Assembly (NCBI RefSeq): GCF_000178475.1
Contig: NZ_ADNY01000054.1
Location: 1 to 10,536, forward strand
Reading direction: 5' to 3'
Source: Lactobacillus amylolyticus DSM 11664
GTDB taxonomy: Bacteria > Bacillota > Bacilli > Lactobacillales > Lactobacillaceae
DNA: 10,536 nt
Shown piece by piece: positions 1 to 7,637 of the stretch. The first letter of the stretch is position 1; each line of letters begins with the position of its first letter. Below the pieces are notes generated by a model that made no database searches, was not told the DNA's origin, and saw only the letters and a program-made list of their open reading frames with translations. The position numbers and the translations under genes are program-made.

Positions 1-4
1 AAAA

Positions 5-30
5 AATACTCATTCTTGCGAATGAGTATT
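5..30 (-). terminator. Rho-independent terminator of dnaJ / the heat-shock operon
   Basis: A perfect 11-bp inverted repeat pairs 5-15 with 20-30 around a 4-base loop. Read on the minus strand the loop is GCAA, a stable GNRA tetraloop, and the stem is followed by a run of U (complement of the A-run at 1-6). It lies 18 bp after the dnaJ stop codon and ends the hrcA-grpE-dnaK-dnaJ cluster. Confidence 0.9.
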
Positions 31-48
31 TCTTTGATTATATTCTTT

Positions 49-1203
49 TTAATCACCGTTCAGCTTGTCTTTAAGTCGTTCAAAGAATCCCTTGCCTTGC
101 GGAGTGATTGATTCGCCACTAGCCTTAACAAAGTCAACCAAAGCTTGTTTTTGAGCTTCATTAACTTTCTTTGGAATCTTAACTTCCACAGTAGTGACTT
201 GATCACCATTGCCACCGCCACGAATGTAAGGCACGCCTTCACCGCGAAGGGTAAACTTTTGGTTTGGCTGTGTTCCAGCTGGAATCTTTAAATTCTTTTC
301 ACCATGCACGGTCTTAACTTTGATTTCGTCGCCTAAAGTTGCTTGCGCAAAGGAGATTGGAACGGTTGTGTAAATTGTATTGCCACGTCTTTCAAAGTCC
401 TTAGAAGGCTTAATCCGGTAGCTAATGTACAAGTCACCGTAAGGGCCGCCGTTCTTGCCAGCTTCACCCTGACCTTCATAGCGCAATTGCTGACCATTAT
501 CAATGCCAGCTGGAATATCAACTTCAAGAGTATTCTTTGCTTCAACTGTTCCTTTACCATGACAGGTCTTGCATGGATGTTCAATAATAACACCCTTGCC
601 TTGACACTTGTCACAAACAGTTTGTCGTTGCAACATTCCAAAAACTGATCTCTGAGTAATAGTCATATAGCCAGTACCATGACATTTATCACAGATAATT
701 GGATGGGTTCCTTTTTCAGCACCAGTACCATGACAGGTTTGACAAGTTTCGCTGCGATTGTATGAAATTTGCGTCTTTTTACCATTAATGGCATCCATAA
801 AGTCAATGGTTAAAGTGTAATTCAAATCTTCACCACGTTGCGGTGCAGTTGGATCTACTTGTTGACGCTGGCCAGCACCACCACCGAAGACATCGTTAAA
901 GAAATCTTCGAAGTCGCTAAAGCCACCGAAGCCATGGCCACTATAAGCACCTTGAGCGTCACCGCCAAAGCCACCTTGACCGTTAACGCCAGCAGAACCA
1001 AATTGATCATATTGTGCCCGCTTTTGCTTATCATGCAAAACTTCATAGGCTTCATTGACCTGCTTATACTTTTCTTCAGCGCCTGGTTCATGGTTTAGGT
1101 CTGGGTGATACTTTTTGGCTAATCTACGATATGCTTTATTAATTTCCTGTTCACTGGCATTTCGATCAACACCGAGAACTTTGTAGTAATCTTCTTGTGC
1201 CAA
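49..1203 (-). CDS. dnaJ: Chaperone protein DnaJ (Hsp40)
   Basis: Cytosolic co-chaperone that delivers unfolded substrates to DnaK and stimulates its ATPase. The 384-residue protein has the full type I layout. The J domain (about 1-68) carries the HPD motif at 33-35. The Gly/Phe-rich region (about 69-110) contains a [12 protein letters not shown] segment at 97-108. The zinc-binding region has four CxxCxGxG repeats at 154-161, 171-178, 197-204 and 211-218, all eight cysteines present. The client-binding and dimerisation domains follow to the C terminus. The start codon is TTG (1203-1201), not ATG: it gives the expected N terminus [12 protein letters not shown], and an AGGAG Shine-Dalgarno at 1212-1216 lies 8 nt upstream; the next in-frame ATGs would destroy the J domain. 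It is last in the heat-shock cluster, 84 bp after dnaK and separated from it by a hairpin, so its level may be set partly independently of dnaK. Confidence 0.97.
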   Translation of the reverse strand: MAQEDYYKVLGVDRNASEQEINKAYRRLAKKYHPDLNHEPGAEEKYKQVNEAYEVLHDKQKRAQYDQFGSAGVNGQGGFGGDAQGAYSGHGFGGFSDFEDFFNDVFGGGAGQRQQVDPTAPQRGEDLNYTLTIDFMDAINGKKTQISYNRSETCQTCHGTGAEKGTHPIICDKCHGTGYMTITQRSVFGMLQRQTVCDKCQGKGVIIEHPCKTCHGKGTVEAKNTLEVDIPAGIDNGQQLRYEGQGEAGKNGGPYGDLYISYRIKPSKDFERRGNTIYTTVPISFAQATLGDEIKVKTVHGEKNLKIPAGTQPNQKFTLRGEGVPYIRGGGNGDQVTTVEVKIPKKVNEAQKQALVDFVKASGESITPQGKGFFERLKDKLNGD

Positions 1204-1210
1204 AATTTAA

Positions 1211-1220
1211 ACTCCTCACT
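1211..1220 (-). promoter_or_regulatory. Shine-Dalgarno of dnaJ supporting a TTG start
   Basis: The minus strand reads AGTGAGGAGT here; AGGAG ends 8 nt before the TTG at 1203. No ATG exists in this position, so the ribosome-binding site decides for TTG. Confidence 0.75.
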
Positions 1221-1226
1221 ATTGAA

Positions 1227-1260
1227 AAGAAAAGAACTACCCTTAAGCAGTTCTTTTCTT
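1227..1260 (-). terminator. Hairpin between dnaK and dnaJ (weak terminator or processing/stability element)
   Basis: A perfect 12-bp inverted repeat pairs 1227-1238 with 1249-1260, with a 10-base loop. On the minus strand the 3' arm runs into UUUUC then CAAU, so a U-tract is present but short and broken by C. The stem is A/T-rich with few GC pairs. It could act as a leaky terminator reducing dnaJ relative to dnaK, or as a 3'-end stabiliser of a dnaK transcript. Because it lies only 7 bp from the dnaJ Shine-Dalgarno, it does not fully block the operon if dnaJ is co-transcribed. Confidence 0.6.
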
Positions 1261-1274
1261 AATAGGCTATTTAA

Positions 1275-3153
<1,879 letters not shown>

Positions 3154-3168
3154 TTAAATCCCTCTCTT

Positions 3169-3750
3169 CTATTGTGCAACTACAACCATTGCTGGTCTAA
3201 GTGTACGGTCTTTATATTGATATCCCTTTTGTAAAACCTGAACAACGTGGCCCTTTTGATCATCATCTTTAGCAGCAACTGTTTGAACAGCTTGATGCAA
3301 TGTCGGATCAAATTCTACGCCTTCAGCATCGATCTCAACGATGCCATGGGATTTCATGGCTTTTACAAGTGAATCCAAAGTCATTTGAACACCCTTTTGG
3401 AGTTGCTTAGAAGCATCATCGTCAGCTTTTACGCTTAATGCTCTTTCCAAATTGTCCACGGCTGGCAAAACATCTTTTGCCAAGCTTTGTGATTCATACT
3501 TGATAAGTTGAGCTCTTTCCTTTGAATAGCGGTTTTGAGCATTTTGAATCTCAGCTACGCTACGCAGGTATTTATCTTCAAGTTCCTTATTCTTTTCTTT
3601 CAAGGCAGCAATTTCAGCTTCTAGCTTTTTAACATTATCATAGGCCTTCTTTGCTTCGCCCTTTTTCTTCTTATCTTCAGGCTTAGCTTTTTTAGGAACT
3701 TCTTTATCCTTATCCAAGTTCTTTTCACTTGGAAATTCTTCTTTACTCAC
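3169..3750 (-). CDS. grpE: GrpE, nucleotide exchange factor of DnaK
   Basis: GrpE dimers release ADP from DnaK and thereby reset the chaperone cycle. The 193-residue protein starts with a disordered, Lys/Glu-rich stretch (about 1-38), then a long helical coiled-coil (about 38-110, heptad-like [20 protein letters not shown]). A small beta domain ends it, with the family signature FDPTLHQAV at 147-155 and [14 protein letters not shown] at 176-189. The start is GTG (3750-3748); an optimal AAAGGAGG at 3757-3764 sits 6 nt upstream and no ATG is near. The gene begins 19 bp after hrcA and ends 18 bp before dnaK, the standard order in Firmicutes. Confidence 0.97.
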   Translation of the reverse strand: MSKEEFPSEKNLDKDKEVPKKAKPEDKKKKGEAKKAYDNVKKLEAEIAALKEKNKELEDKYLRSVAEIQNAQNRYSKERAQLIKYESQSLAKDVLPAVDNLERALSVKADDDASKQLQKGVQMTLDSLVKAMKSHGIVEIDAEGVEFDPTLHQAVQTVAAKDDDQKGHVVQVLQKGYQYKDRTLRPAMVVVAQ

Positions 3751-3756
3751 GGCTAA

Positions 3757-3764
3757 CCTCCTTT
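3757..3764 (-). promoter_or_regulatory. Shine-Dalgarno of grpE supporting a GTG start
   Basis: The minus strand reads AAAGGAGG, 6 nt before the GTG at 3750. This is the strongest ribosome-binding site of the heat-shock cluster and fixes the non-ATG start. Confidence 0.8.
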
Positions 3765-3769
3765 ATTGT

Positions 3770-4816
3770 CTATTGAAATTTTACATAATAATCGAGCAAT
3801 TTCTTGGCTAGCTCGTTTCTAAAGTATTCAAGCAAACCGATCATTTGTGAATATGGCATATTGGTTGGCCCCAGCAAAGCGATTGTGCCTTTGCCGTGAT
3901 CACCAACGCTGTATTCTGCAGTCAACAAACTATAATTTTTAATCAATTCATTTGGAAGTTCTGAACCCAGTCTTACTTGAACCGGATATTTGCTGTCCTT
4001 TTCTGGACTGCAATTTAATAATTCAGAGATCAGATCATTGTGATCAACTAATTCATATAGCGAACGCAAATCTTTAACATCATTTTCAGAAGCATTACTC
4101 AAAAGATTAATTCGGCCATCGACATACATTTGCTCGCTGGCTGCATCTTTGATCACATCTTCAACTAATGATGATAGTTCGCCGGCATGCTCACCACCAA
4201 CGCTCTTTGAAGACAAAGCCTTCAGCAAGCTTGGCGTTACTTCTTTCAATCTTTTGCCAACTAGCTGATCATTGATCATTCTGACTGCTTTTTCAATTTC
4301 ATCGCCATGAACATTGTGCGGTAAAGCATAAATCTGATTTTGTACATTGCCATCGCTGGTGACCAAGATCGCCATAATTTGGCGATTAGAAAGAGGCACT
4401 ATTCTAAAGCCCGTAATCGTTACATCGTGACTTTCCGGTCCTTCTGCAAAAGCAGTGTAATTGGTCAGATCTGAAAGGATTTTTGCTGCTTCCTGCATAA
4501 TTTCATTGACTTGATGAAATGGTCGATCTAATTGATCAACTATTTGATTGTAAACTGATTCAGAAAGCTGCAACGGTTCAACCAAATTATCAAGATAATA
4601 ACGATAACCATCACTAGAAGGAATCCGGCCGCTGGAAGAGTGCGTTTTTTCAATTAAGCCTTGGGCTTCCAGTACTGCCATTTCGTTTCTAATCGTGGCA
4701 CTTGATACTTTGATTGGTAGCTGTGTCATCACGGTTTTTGAACCGACAGGTTCGTTAGTACGCGTGAAGTCCTGAATGATTGTTTTTAGTATTAATTCTT
4801 GACGCTCGGTCAACAT
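3770..4816 (-). CDS. hrcA: Heat-inducible transcription repressor HrcA
   Basis: HrcA binds CIRCE operators and represses class I heat-shock genes; its folding depends on GroEL, which links repression to chaperone load (family knowledge). The protein has an N-terminal winged helix-turn-helix (about 1-75; [14 protein letters not shown] at 37-50, then the wing [17 protein letters not shown]), followed by the GAF-like and dimerisation region. With the ATG at 4816 it is 348 residues and begins MLTERQ, the usual HrcA N terminus. The reading frame is open up to a GTG at 4840, but that codon lies inside the CIRCE arm with no Shine-Dalgarno. The ATG at 4822 is only 2 nt from GAGGG (4825-4829), whereas the ATG at 4816 is 8 nt away. 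It is first in the operon and autoregulated through the two CIRCE elements just upstream. Confidence 0.96.
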   Translation of the reverse strand: MLTERQELILKTIIQDFTRTNEPVGSKTVMTQLPIKVSSATIRNEMAVLEAQGLIEKTHSSSGRIPSSDGYRYYLDNLVEPLQLSESVYNQIVDQLDRPFHQVNEIMQEAAKILSDLTNYTAFAEGPESHDVTITGFRIVPLSNRQIMAILVTSDGNVQNQIYALPHNVHGDEIEKAVRMINDQLVGKRLKEVTPSLLKALSSKSVGGEHAGELSSLVEDVIKDAASEQMYVDGRINLLSNASENDVKDLRSLYELVDHNDLISELLNCSPEKDSKYPVQVRLGSELPNELIKNYSLLTAEYSVGDHGKGTIALLGPTNMPYSQMIGLLEYFRNELAKKLLDYYVKFQ

Positions 4817-4824
4817 AAACATCG

Positions 4825-4832
4825 CCCTCACT
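4825..4832 (-). promoter_or_regulatory. Shine-Dalgarno of hrcA deciding for the ATG at 4816
   Basis: The minus strand reads AGTGAGGG. The GAGGG core is 8 nt before the ATG at 4816 but only 2 nt before the ATG at 4822, so the downstream start is favoured and agrees with the typical MLTERQ N terminus. Confidence 0.65.
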
Positions 4833-4833
4833 T

Positions 4834-4860
4834 TTAGCACTCGTATCTCTCAGGTGCTAA
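4834..4860 (-). promoter_or_regulatory. CIRCE operator, promoter-proximal copy (HrcA binding site)
   Basis: On the minus strand the element reads TTAGCACCT, 9-nt spacer, GAGTGCTAA. The downstream half is a perfect match to the consensus TTAGCACTC-N9-GAGTGCTAA; the upstream half has two mismatches (7 of 9). It lies immediately downstream of the predicted transcription start, in the hrcA 5' untranslated region, ending 17 bp before the ATG. Bound HrcA would block elongation or promoter clearance. Confidence 0.9.
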
Positions 4861-4868
4861 CAAATTAT

Positions 4869-4896
4869 ATTATACTAAAAACTAGCAGTATTGCAA
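4869..4896 (-). promoter_or_regulatory. Sigma-A-type promoter of hrcA-grpE-dnaK-dnaJ
   Basis: The minus strand shows -35 TTGCAA (4896-4891), a 16-bp spacer and -10 TATAAT (4874-4869). A second overlapping TATAAT lies at 4869-4864. The expected start is near 4862. The -35 box sits inside the spacer of the distal CIRCE and the start point abuts the proximal CIRCE, so HrcA binding should occlude the promoter directly. Confidence 0.85.
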
Positions 4897-4908
4897 CACG
4901 AGTGCTAA
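4882..4908 (-). promoter_or_regulatory. CIRCE operator, promoter-distal copy (HrcA binding site)
   Basis: On the minus strand it reads TTAGCACTC, 9-nt spacer, TACTGCTAG. The upstream half is a perfect consensus half-site; the downstream half matches at 6 of 9. The spacer contains the -35 hexamer TTGCAA. Its centre is 48 bp from the centre of the proximal copy. It starts only 6 bp after the stop codon of the ABC-F gene. Confidence 0.8.
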
Positions 4909-4914
4909 TTTTCT

Positions 4915-6441
4915 TTAGACTTTTTTATAAGTTAAAGTTTTAAGATGAATCCGACGTCTTGTCACCTGCTGAATAAAGTACTGGTCGTGTTCAACCAATA
5001 GCATAGCTGGCTTATTTTCCTTAAGCAGTTTAATCAATTGATCCTGATTAAAAACGTCAAGATAATTTGCCGGTTCATCCCATAAATATAAGTCAGCTGG
5101 TTCAACTAATGATTTAGCTATCGCAACACGCTTTTGCTGACCCATGCTCATCTCTTCAATCTTGGTAGAAAAACTTTCTCTTGGAAAACCCATCTTCTTG
5201 AGATTATTTAGCAGCTCTTCATAAGAAATTTTTTGCTTATTTGCAAATTCTTTCAAAGTCCCAGTATACTCAGTAAAATCCTGTGGCAAATACGAAATCG
5301 ATAGGCCGTTTGTAAGCTCAAACTTGCCTTGATAACTGACGTTCCTTGCCTGTCCCAGTAGCAGCTTTAAAAACGTTGATTTACCCGAGCCATTTTTGCC
5401 TTCAAGCGAAACTACACAATGATTTTGGACTACCAAGTTTAAATCCTGGAAAAGCTTCTTTCCTTGGATTTCTAAATTTAGATGCTGCGTTTCTAACAAA
5501 GTTTTATGATAATTCGGATGAAAATTCATTGTTAAGTCTGGCACATCTTCGATGTTGGTCATGAGGCCTTTTTTCTCATTAAGTGCTTTGTCCATTCGGT
5601 GCTCAACATTTTTAGCTTTACGCATCATTTTTTCTGCAGCATGACCAATTGCTCCTTTGTTCAGTCTTGTTCTTCTATTAAGAATGTGTTGTGTTTTCAT
5701 TCCACAGTACTTTTGGGCTTCGATACTATCTGACCAATTATTAAACTGAACGCTCTTATTATTTAAAGATTTGATTTTGCCTTTCAGCTTGGCATTCTTT
5801 TCACGGTTAAATTCATCGCGCTTATTTTTCGTATCCTCATAAGCAGCATAATTACCCTGATATAAATGAATTTCAGTATTTTCAATAGCCAAGATATGGT
5901 CGGTCACCTGATTCAAGAAATCACGGTCGTGGCTAACAACGATATAACCCTTATCATGCTTCTTAAGATATTGGGCAACCTGCTCGCGGCTATCCTCATC
6001 CAAATGATCAGTTGGCTCATCGATTAATGGAAAAGCATCCTTATTAGTAAATGACAAAGCGAGTAATACCTTGGTCTGTTCGCCACCGCTTAAAGTATCA
6101 AAAGGTTGCCAAAGCAGATTGGGATCAGCATCCATCAAGTTTAATTCACGTTCAAGTTTCCACTGTTCAAAAGAGGTTTGATCTTGTAATTCATACAAAG
6201 TAATATTGTCAGGATTATTTATTTCAACAGGAAAATATGAAAAACTGAGCTTACTTTGAATCTGACCTAAACCTTTCATTTTACCTCTCAGCAAATTCAA
6301 AAAAGTAGTCTTGCCTCTCCCGTTTCGACCTACTAAACCTAATTTCCAACTGCTATCCAAATTCAAATTTAAGTCATTAAAAATATTGTCACTGGAATCT
6401 TCATATCTAAAAGAAAGTTTTGTAATCTTTATTGTGCTCAT
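4915..6441 (-). CDS. Lsa-type ABC-F ATPase, probable ribosome-protection antibiotic resistance factor
   Basis: ABC-F proteins have two ATPase domains and no membrane segments; Lsa/Vga-type members bind the ribosomal E site and displace lincosamides, streptogramin A or pleuromutilins (family knowledge). Counting from the ATG at 6441, the 508-residue protein has Walker A GRNGRGKT at 38-45, signature LSGGE at 117-121, Walker B LIDEP at 139-143 and switch His 171. A long basic interdomain linker (about 195-300, the antibiotic-resistance-determinant region) follows. The second domain has Walker A GKNGSGKS at 348-355, signature MSMGQ at 431-435, Walker B WDEP at 454-457 and switch His 485. Segments such as TSFEQWKLEREL and SMGQ resemble LsaA, recalled from memory. 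The first domain has EPTDHLD where EPTNHLD is usual. The upstream TTG at 6444 is rejected: GAGG at 6449-6452 is 7 nt from the ATG. Induction is probably through the structured leader upstream. Drug specificity cannot be read from sequence. Confidence 0.88.
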   Translation of the reverse strand: MSTIKITKLSFRYEDSSDNIFNDLNLNLDSSWKLGLVGRNGRGKTTFLNLLRGKMKGLGQIQSKLSFSYFPVEINNPDNITLYELQDQTSFEQWKLERELNLMDADPNLLWQPFDTLSGGEQTKVLLALSFTNKDAFPLIDEPTDHLDEDSREQVAQYLKKHDKGYIVVSHDRDFLNQVTDHILAIENTEIHLYQGNYAAYEDTKNKRDEFNREKNAKLKGKIKSLNNKSVQFNNWSDSIEAQKYCGMKTQHILNRRTRLNKGAIGHAAEKMMRKAKNVEHRMDKALNEKKGLMTNIEDVPDLTMNFHPNYHKTLLETQHLNLEIQGKKLFQDLNLVVQNHCVVSLEGKNGSGKSTFLKLLLGQARNVSYQGKFELTNGLSISYLPQDFTEYTGTLKEFANKQKISYEELLNNLKKMGFPRESFSTKIEEMSMGQQKRVAIAKSLVEPADLYLWDEPANYLDVFNQDQLIKLLKENKPAMLLVEHDQYFIQQVTRRRIHLKTLTYKKV

Positions 6442-6456
6442 CAAATCACCTCACGC

Positions 6457-6495
6457 AAAAAGAGAGTCTGCACCTCCAGCAAGCACAGACTCTCT
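6457..6495 (-). terminator. Leader terminator directly upstream of the ABC-F start (candidate attenuator)
   Basis: A perfect 10-bp inverted repeat pairs 6461-6470 with 6486-6495 around a 15-nt loop. On the minus strand the 3' arm CAGACTCTCT runs into UUUU then GCG, a normal intrinsic terminator. It ends only 5 nt before the GAGG Shine-Dalgarno of the ABC-F gene. A terminator upstream of, not after, the gene and so close to its ribosome-binding site suggests conditional termination rather than the end of ribF. Confidence 0.75.
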
Positions 6496-6514
6496 CATTC
6501 TTTTCGTATGAAAA

Positions 6515-6634
6515 AAAGAAGCATCCCGTCTACGTTTAATCTTGCCAAAAGTGCATAGTATCTCCTTAATTAAAAGAATTAAATTCAACTATGCTTTGAT
6601 TGCAAGATTAAAGACGCAACGGCGATCCTTCTTT
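6515..6634 (-). other. Large structured leader hairpin (about 120 nt) ending in a U-tract
   Basis: The minus-strand RNA can fold into one long arm. Outer pairs join 6628-6634 with 6515-6521, with further short helices (6624-6626/6523-6525 and 6619-6622/6526-6529). Then comes a perfect 11-bp helix, 6602-6612 with 6535-6545. After an internal loop, a 7-bp helix pairs 6588-6594 with 6553-6559, and a 6-bp helix pairs 6577-6582 with 6566-6571 at the tip. The 3' side continues into UUCUUUUUUU (6520-6511), so the whole can act as a terminator for ribF or for the leader. The short upstream ORF lies in its 3' arm. Pairing was found by eye; no energy was calculated. Confidence 0.65.
6536..6556 (-). CDS. 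Candidate upstream leader peptide MHFWQD
   Basis: A six-codon ORF (ATG CAC TTT TGG CAA GAT TAA) has a good AAGGAG Shine-Dalgarno at 6562-6567, 5 nt upstream. It lies about 95 nt before the ABC-F start, between the candidate promoter and the attenuator terminator. Its start codon is in the 7-bp helix and its last codons form the 3' strand of the 11-bp helix of the leader hairpin. Translation or drug-induced stalling here would therefore open the fold. Short leader ORFs in front of ABC-F and erm genes are a known regulatory scheme; that this one is translated is inference. Confidence 0.5.
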   Translation of the reverse strand: MHFWQD

Positions 6635-6662
6635 CTAAAATTAAATTTCACTTGATGTGTTA

Positions 6663-6691
6663 AATATACCAACTTATCAATTATTTATCAA
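6663..6691 (-). promoter_or_regulatory. Candidate promoter of the ABC-F leader transcript
   Basis: The minus strand has TTGATA (6691-6686; 5 of 6), a 17-bp spacer and TATATT (6668-6663; 5 of 6). The -35 box lies in the last codons of ribF. Expected start is near 6656, giving a leader of about 215 nt before the ABC-F ATG. This spacing fits a self-contained unit of promoter, leader hairpins and resistance gene. Confidence 0.6.
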
Positions 6692-7622
6692 GATGATTTG
6701 CAAAATAAGCTTTAATTCCGGTTTGATCCTTCTTGAGCTGCTCCTTCAAAGCGGCCAAACTATCGAATTTGATTTCACCCCGAGTGTATTTATACCATTT
6801 GATTTCCATCGGTTTCCCATACACATCTTCATCAAAGTCAAAAATATTCGATTCAATATAGATGCGCTTTTCTTGTCCGATTGTCACATTATAGCCAACA
6901 CTCGTCATTGATTCGTACCATTGGCCGTTAACTTTCGTTCTGGTAGCATAAACTCCAATTTTGGGAATTGCCTTTTTATTTTGCCAGACTAAATTTGCAG
7001 TTGGAAAGCCCAACTTATGACCATTGCGTTTACCATGACCAATAATTCCACTCATCACGTAATGGTGACCCAATAGATCATAGGCCAATTCCATTTTGCC
7101 TTCATTAATGGCCTTGCGGATTTCAGTTGAGCCGATCTTTTTGCCATCAAAAGTTTGTTTTGGCACCTTTACGATTTCAAAGCGCTTTTTAGCAAAAACA
7201 GGCAAATTATCCATATTAGCAACGTCTTTAGGACCATAAGTATAATCAAAACCGGCAACAACCGTTTCAGCATTTAACGCTACCAATACATGATCGACAA
7301 AGTCTTGCCCTGAAATTTGAGAAAATTGCTTCGTAAATTTCATGACTAAAAAGTAGTCAACACCTAACTTGGCCATCTTTTCTGCTTTTTCATCAACGGT
7401 ATCGATGTATTGAAAAGCATGATCATCAGCATACACTTCCACCGGATGACGGTCAAAAGTCATTACCGCTAATGGCAAGTGTTTTTCTTCCGCAATATTT
7501 TTAGCAACGTTAATCAGATGCTGATGTCCTAAATGCACGCCATCAAAAAAGCCCAGCGCAAGCACGATTTTACTTTTAGCAATCTTGTCTTCTACCGGAT
7601 AAGTTAAATTTACAACTTTCAA
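6681..7622 (-). CDS. ribF: Bifunctional riboflavin kinase / FAD synthetase RibF
   Basis: Converts riboflavin to FMN and FMN to FAD in the cytosol. The 313-residue protein has an N-terminal nucleotidyltransferase domain with GFFDGVHLGH at 24-33 (the ATP-binding HxGH-like motif), GFDYTYG at 124-130 and STEIR at 165-169. The C-terminal riboflavin kinase domain shows GHGKRNGHKLGFPTANL at 195-211, with the PTAN Mg-ATP motif, and IESNIFDFD at 256-264 with the expected catalytic Glu. The usual NPTF-like loop is NVTI here (245-248). The start is TTG (7622-7620): AGGAGG at 7628-7633 lies 5 nt upstream, and the first in-frame ATG (residue 54) would remove the nucleotide-binding motif. It follows truB after 15 bp, so the two are co-transcribed. 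No FMN riboswitch is visible. Confidence 0.95.
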   Translation of the reverse strand: MKVVNLTYPVEDKIAKSKIVLALGFFDGVHLGHQHLINVAKNIAEEKHLPLAVMTFDRHPVEVYADDHAFQYIDTVDEKAEKMAKLGVDYFLVMKFTKQFSQISGQDFVDHVLVALNAETVVAGFDYTYGPKDVANMDNLPVFAKKRFEIVKVPKQTFDGKKIGSTEIRKAINEGKMELAYDLLGHHYVMSGIIGHGKRNGHKLGFPTANLVWQNKKAIPKIGVYATRTKVNGQWYESMTSVGYNVTIGQEKRIYIESNIFDFDEDVYGKPMEIKWYKYTRGEIKFDSLAALKEQLKKDQTGIKAYFANHLDK

Positions 7623-7627
7623 GATGG

Positions 7628-7633
7628 CCTCCT
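7628..7633 (-). promoter_or_regulatory. Shine-Dalgarno of ribF supporting a TTG start
   Basis: The minus strand reads AGGAGG, 5 nt before the TTG at 7622 and within the 15-bp truB-ribF gap. The next in-frame ATG would remove the ATP-binding motif. Confidence 0.75.
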
Positions 7634-7637
7634 ACTT

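Noticed and set aside
343..1098. Plus-strand frames opposite dnaJ
   Set aside because: They are antisense shadows of the zinc-finger and Gly/Phe regions, without ribosome-binding support or recognisable domains.
4817..4840. GTG start of hrcA at 4840 giving eight extra residues, or the ATG at 4822
   Set aside because: The GTG lies within the CIRCE arm without a Shine-Dalgarno; the ATG at 4822 is 2 nt from GAGGG. The ATG at 4816 has 8-nt spacing and the typical MLTERQ N terminus.
6442..6444. TTG one codon upstream of the ABC-F ATG as the start
   Set aside because: The adjacent ATG at 6441 has 7-nt spacing from GAGG and is the simpler choice.
6441..6482. Small frame LLEVQTLFLREVI ending TGATG on the ABC-F start
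   Set aside because: It has only a TTG at 6482 as a possible start and no Shine-Dalgarno, so the stop-start overlap is probably chance.
6442..6680. T-box or FMN riboswitch in the ribF/ABC-F gap
   Set aside because: No T-box core (UGGNACCGCG) is present, and the element is downstream, not upstream, of ribF; conserved FMN riboswitch segments are not visible.
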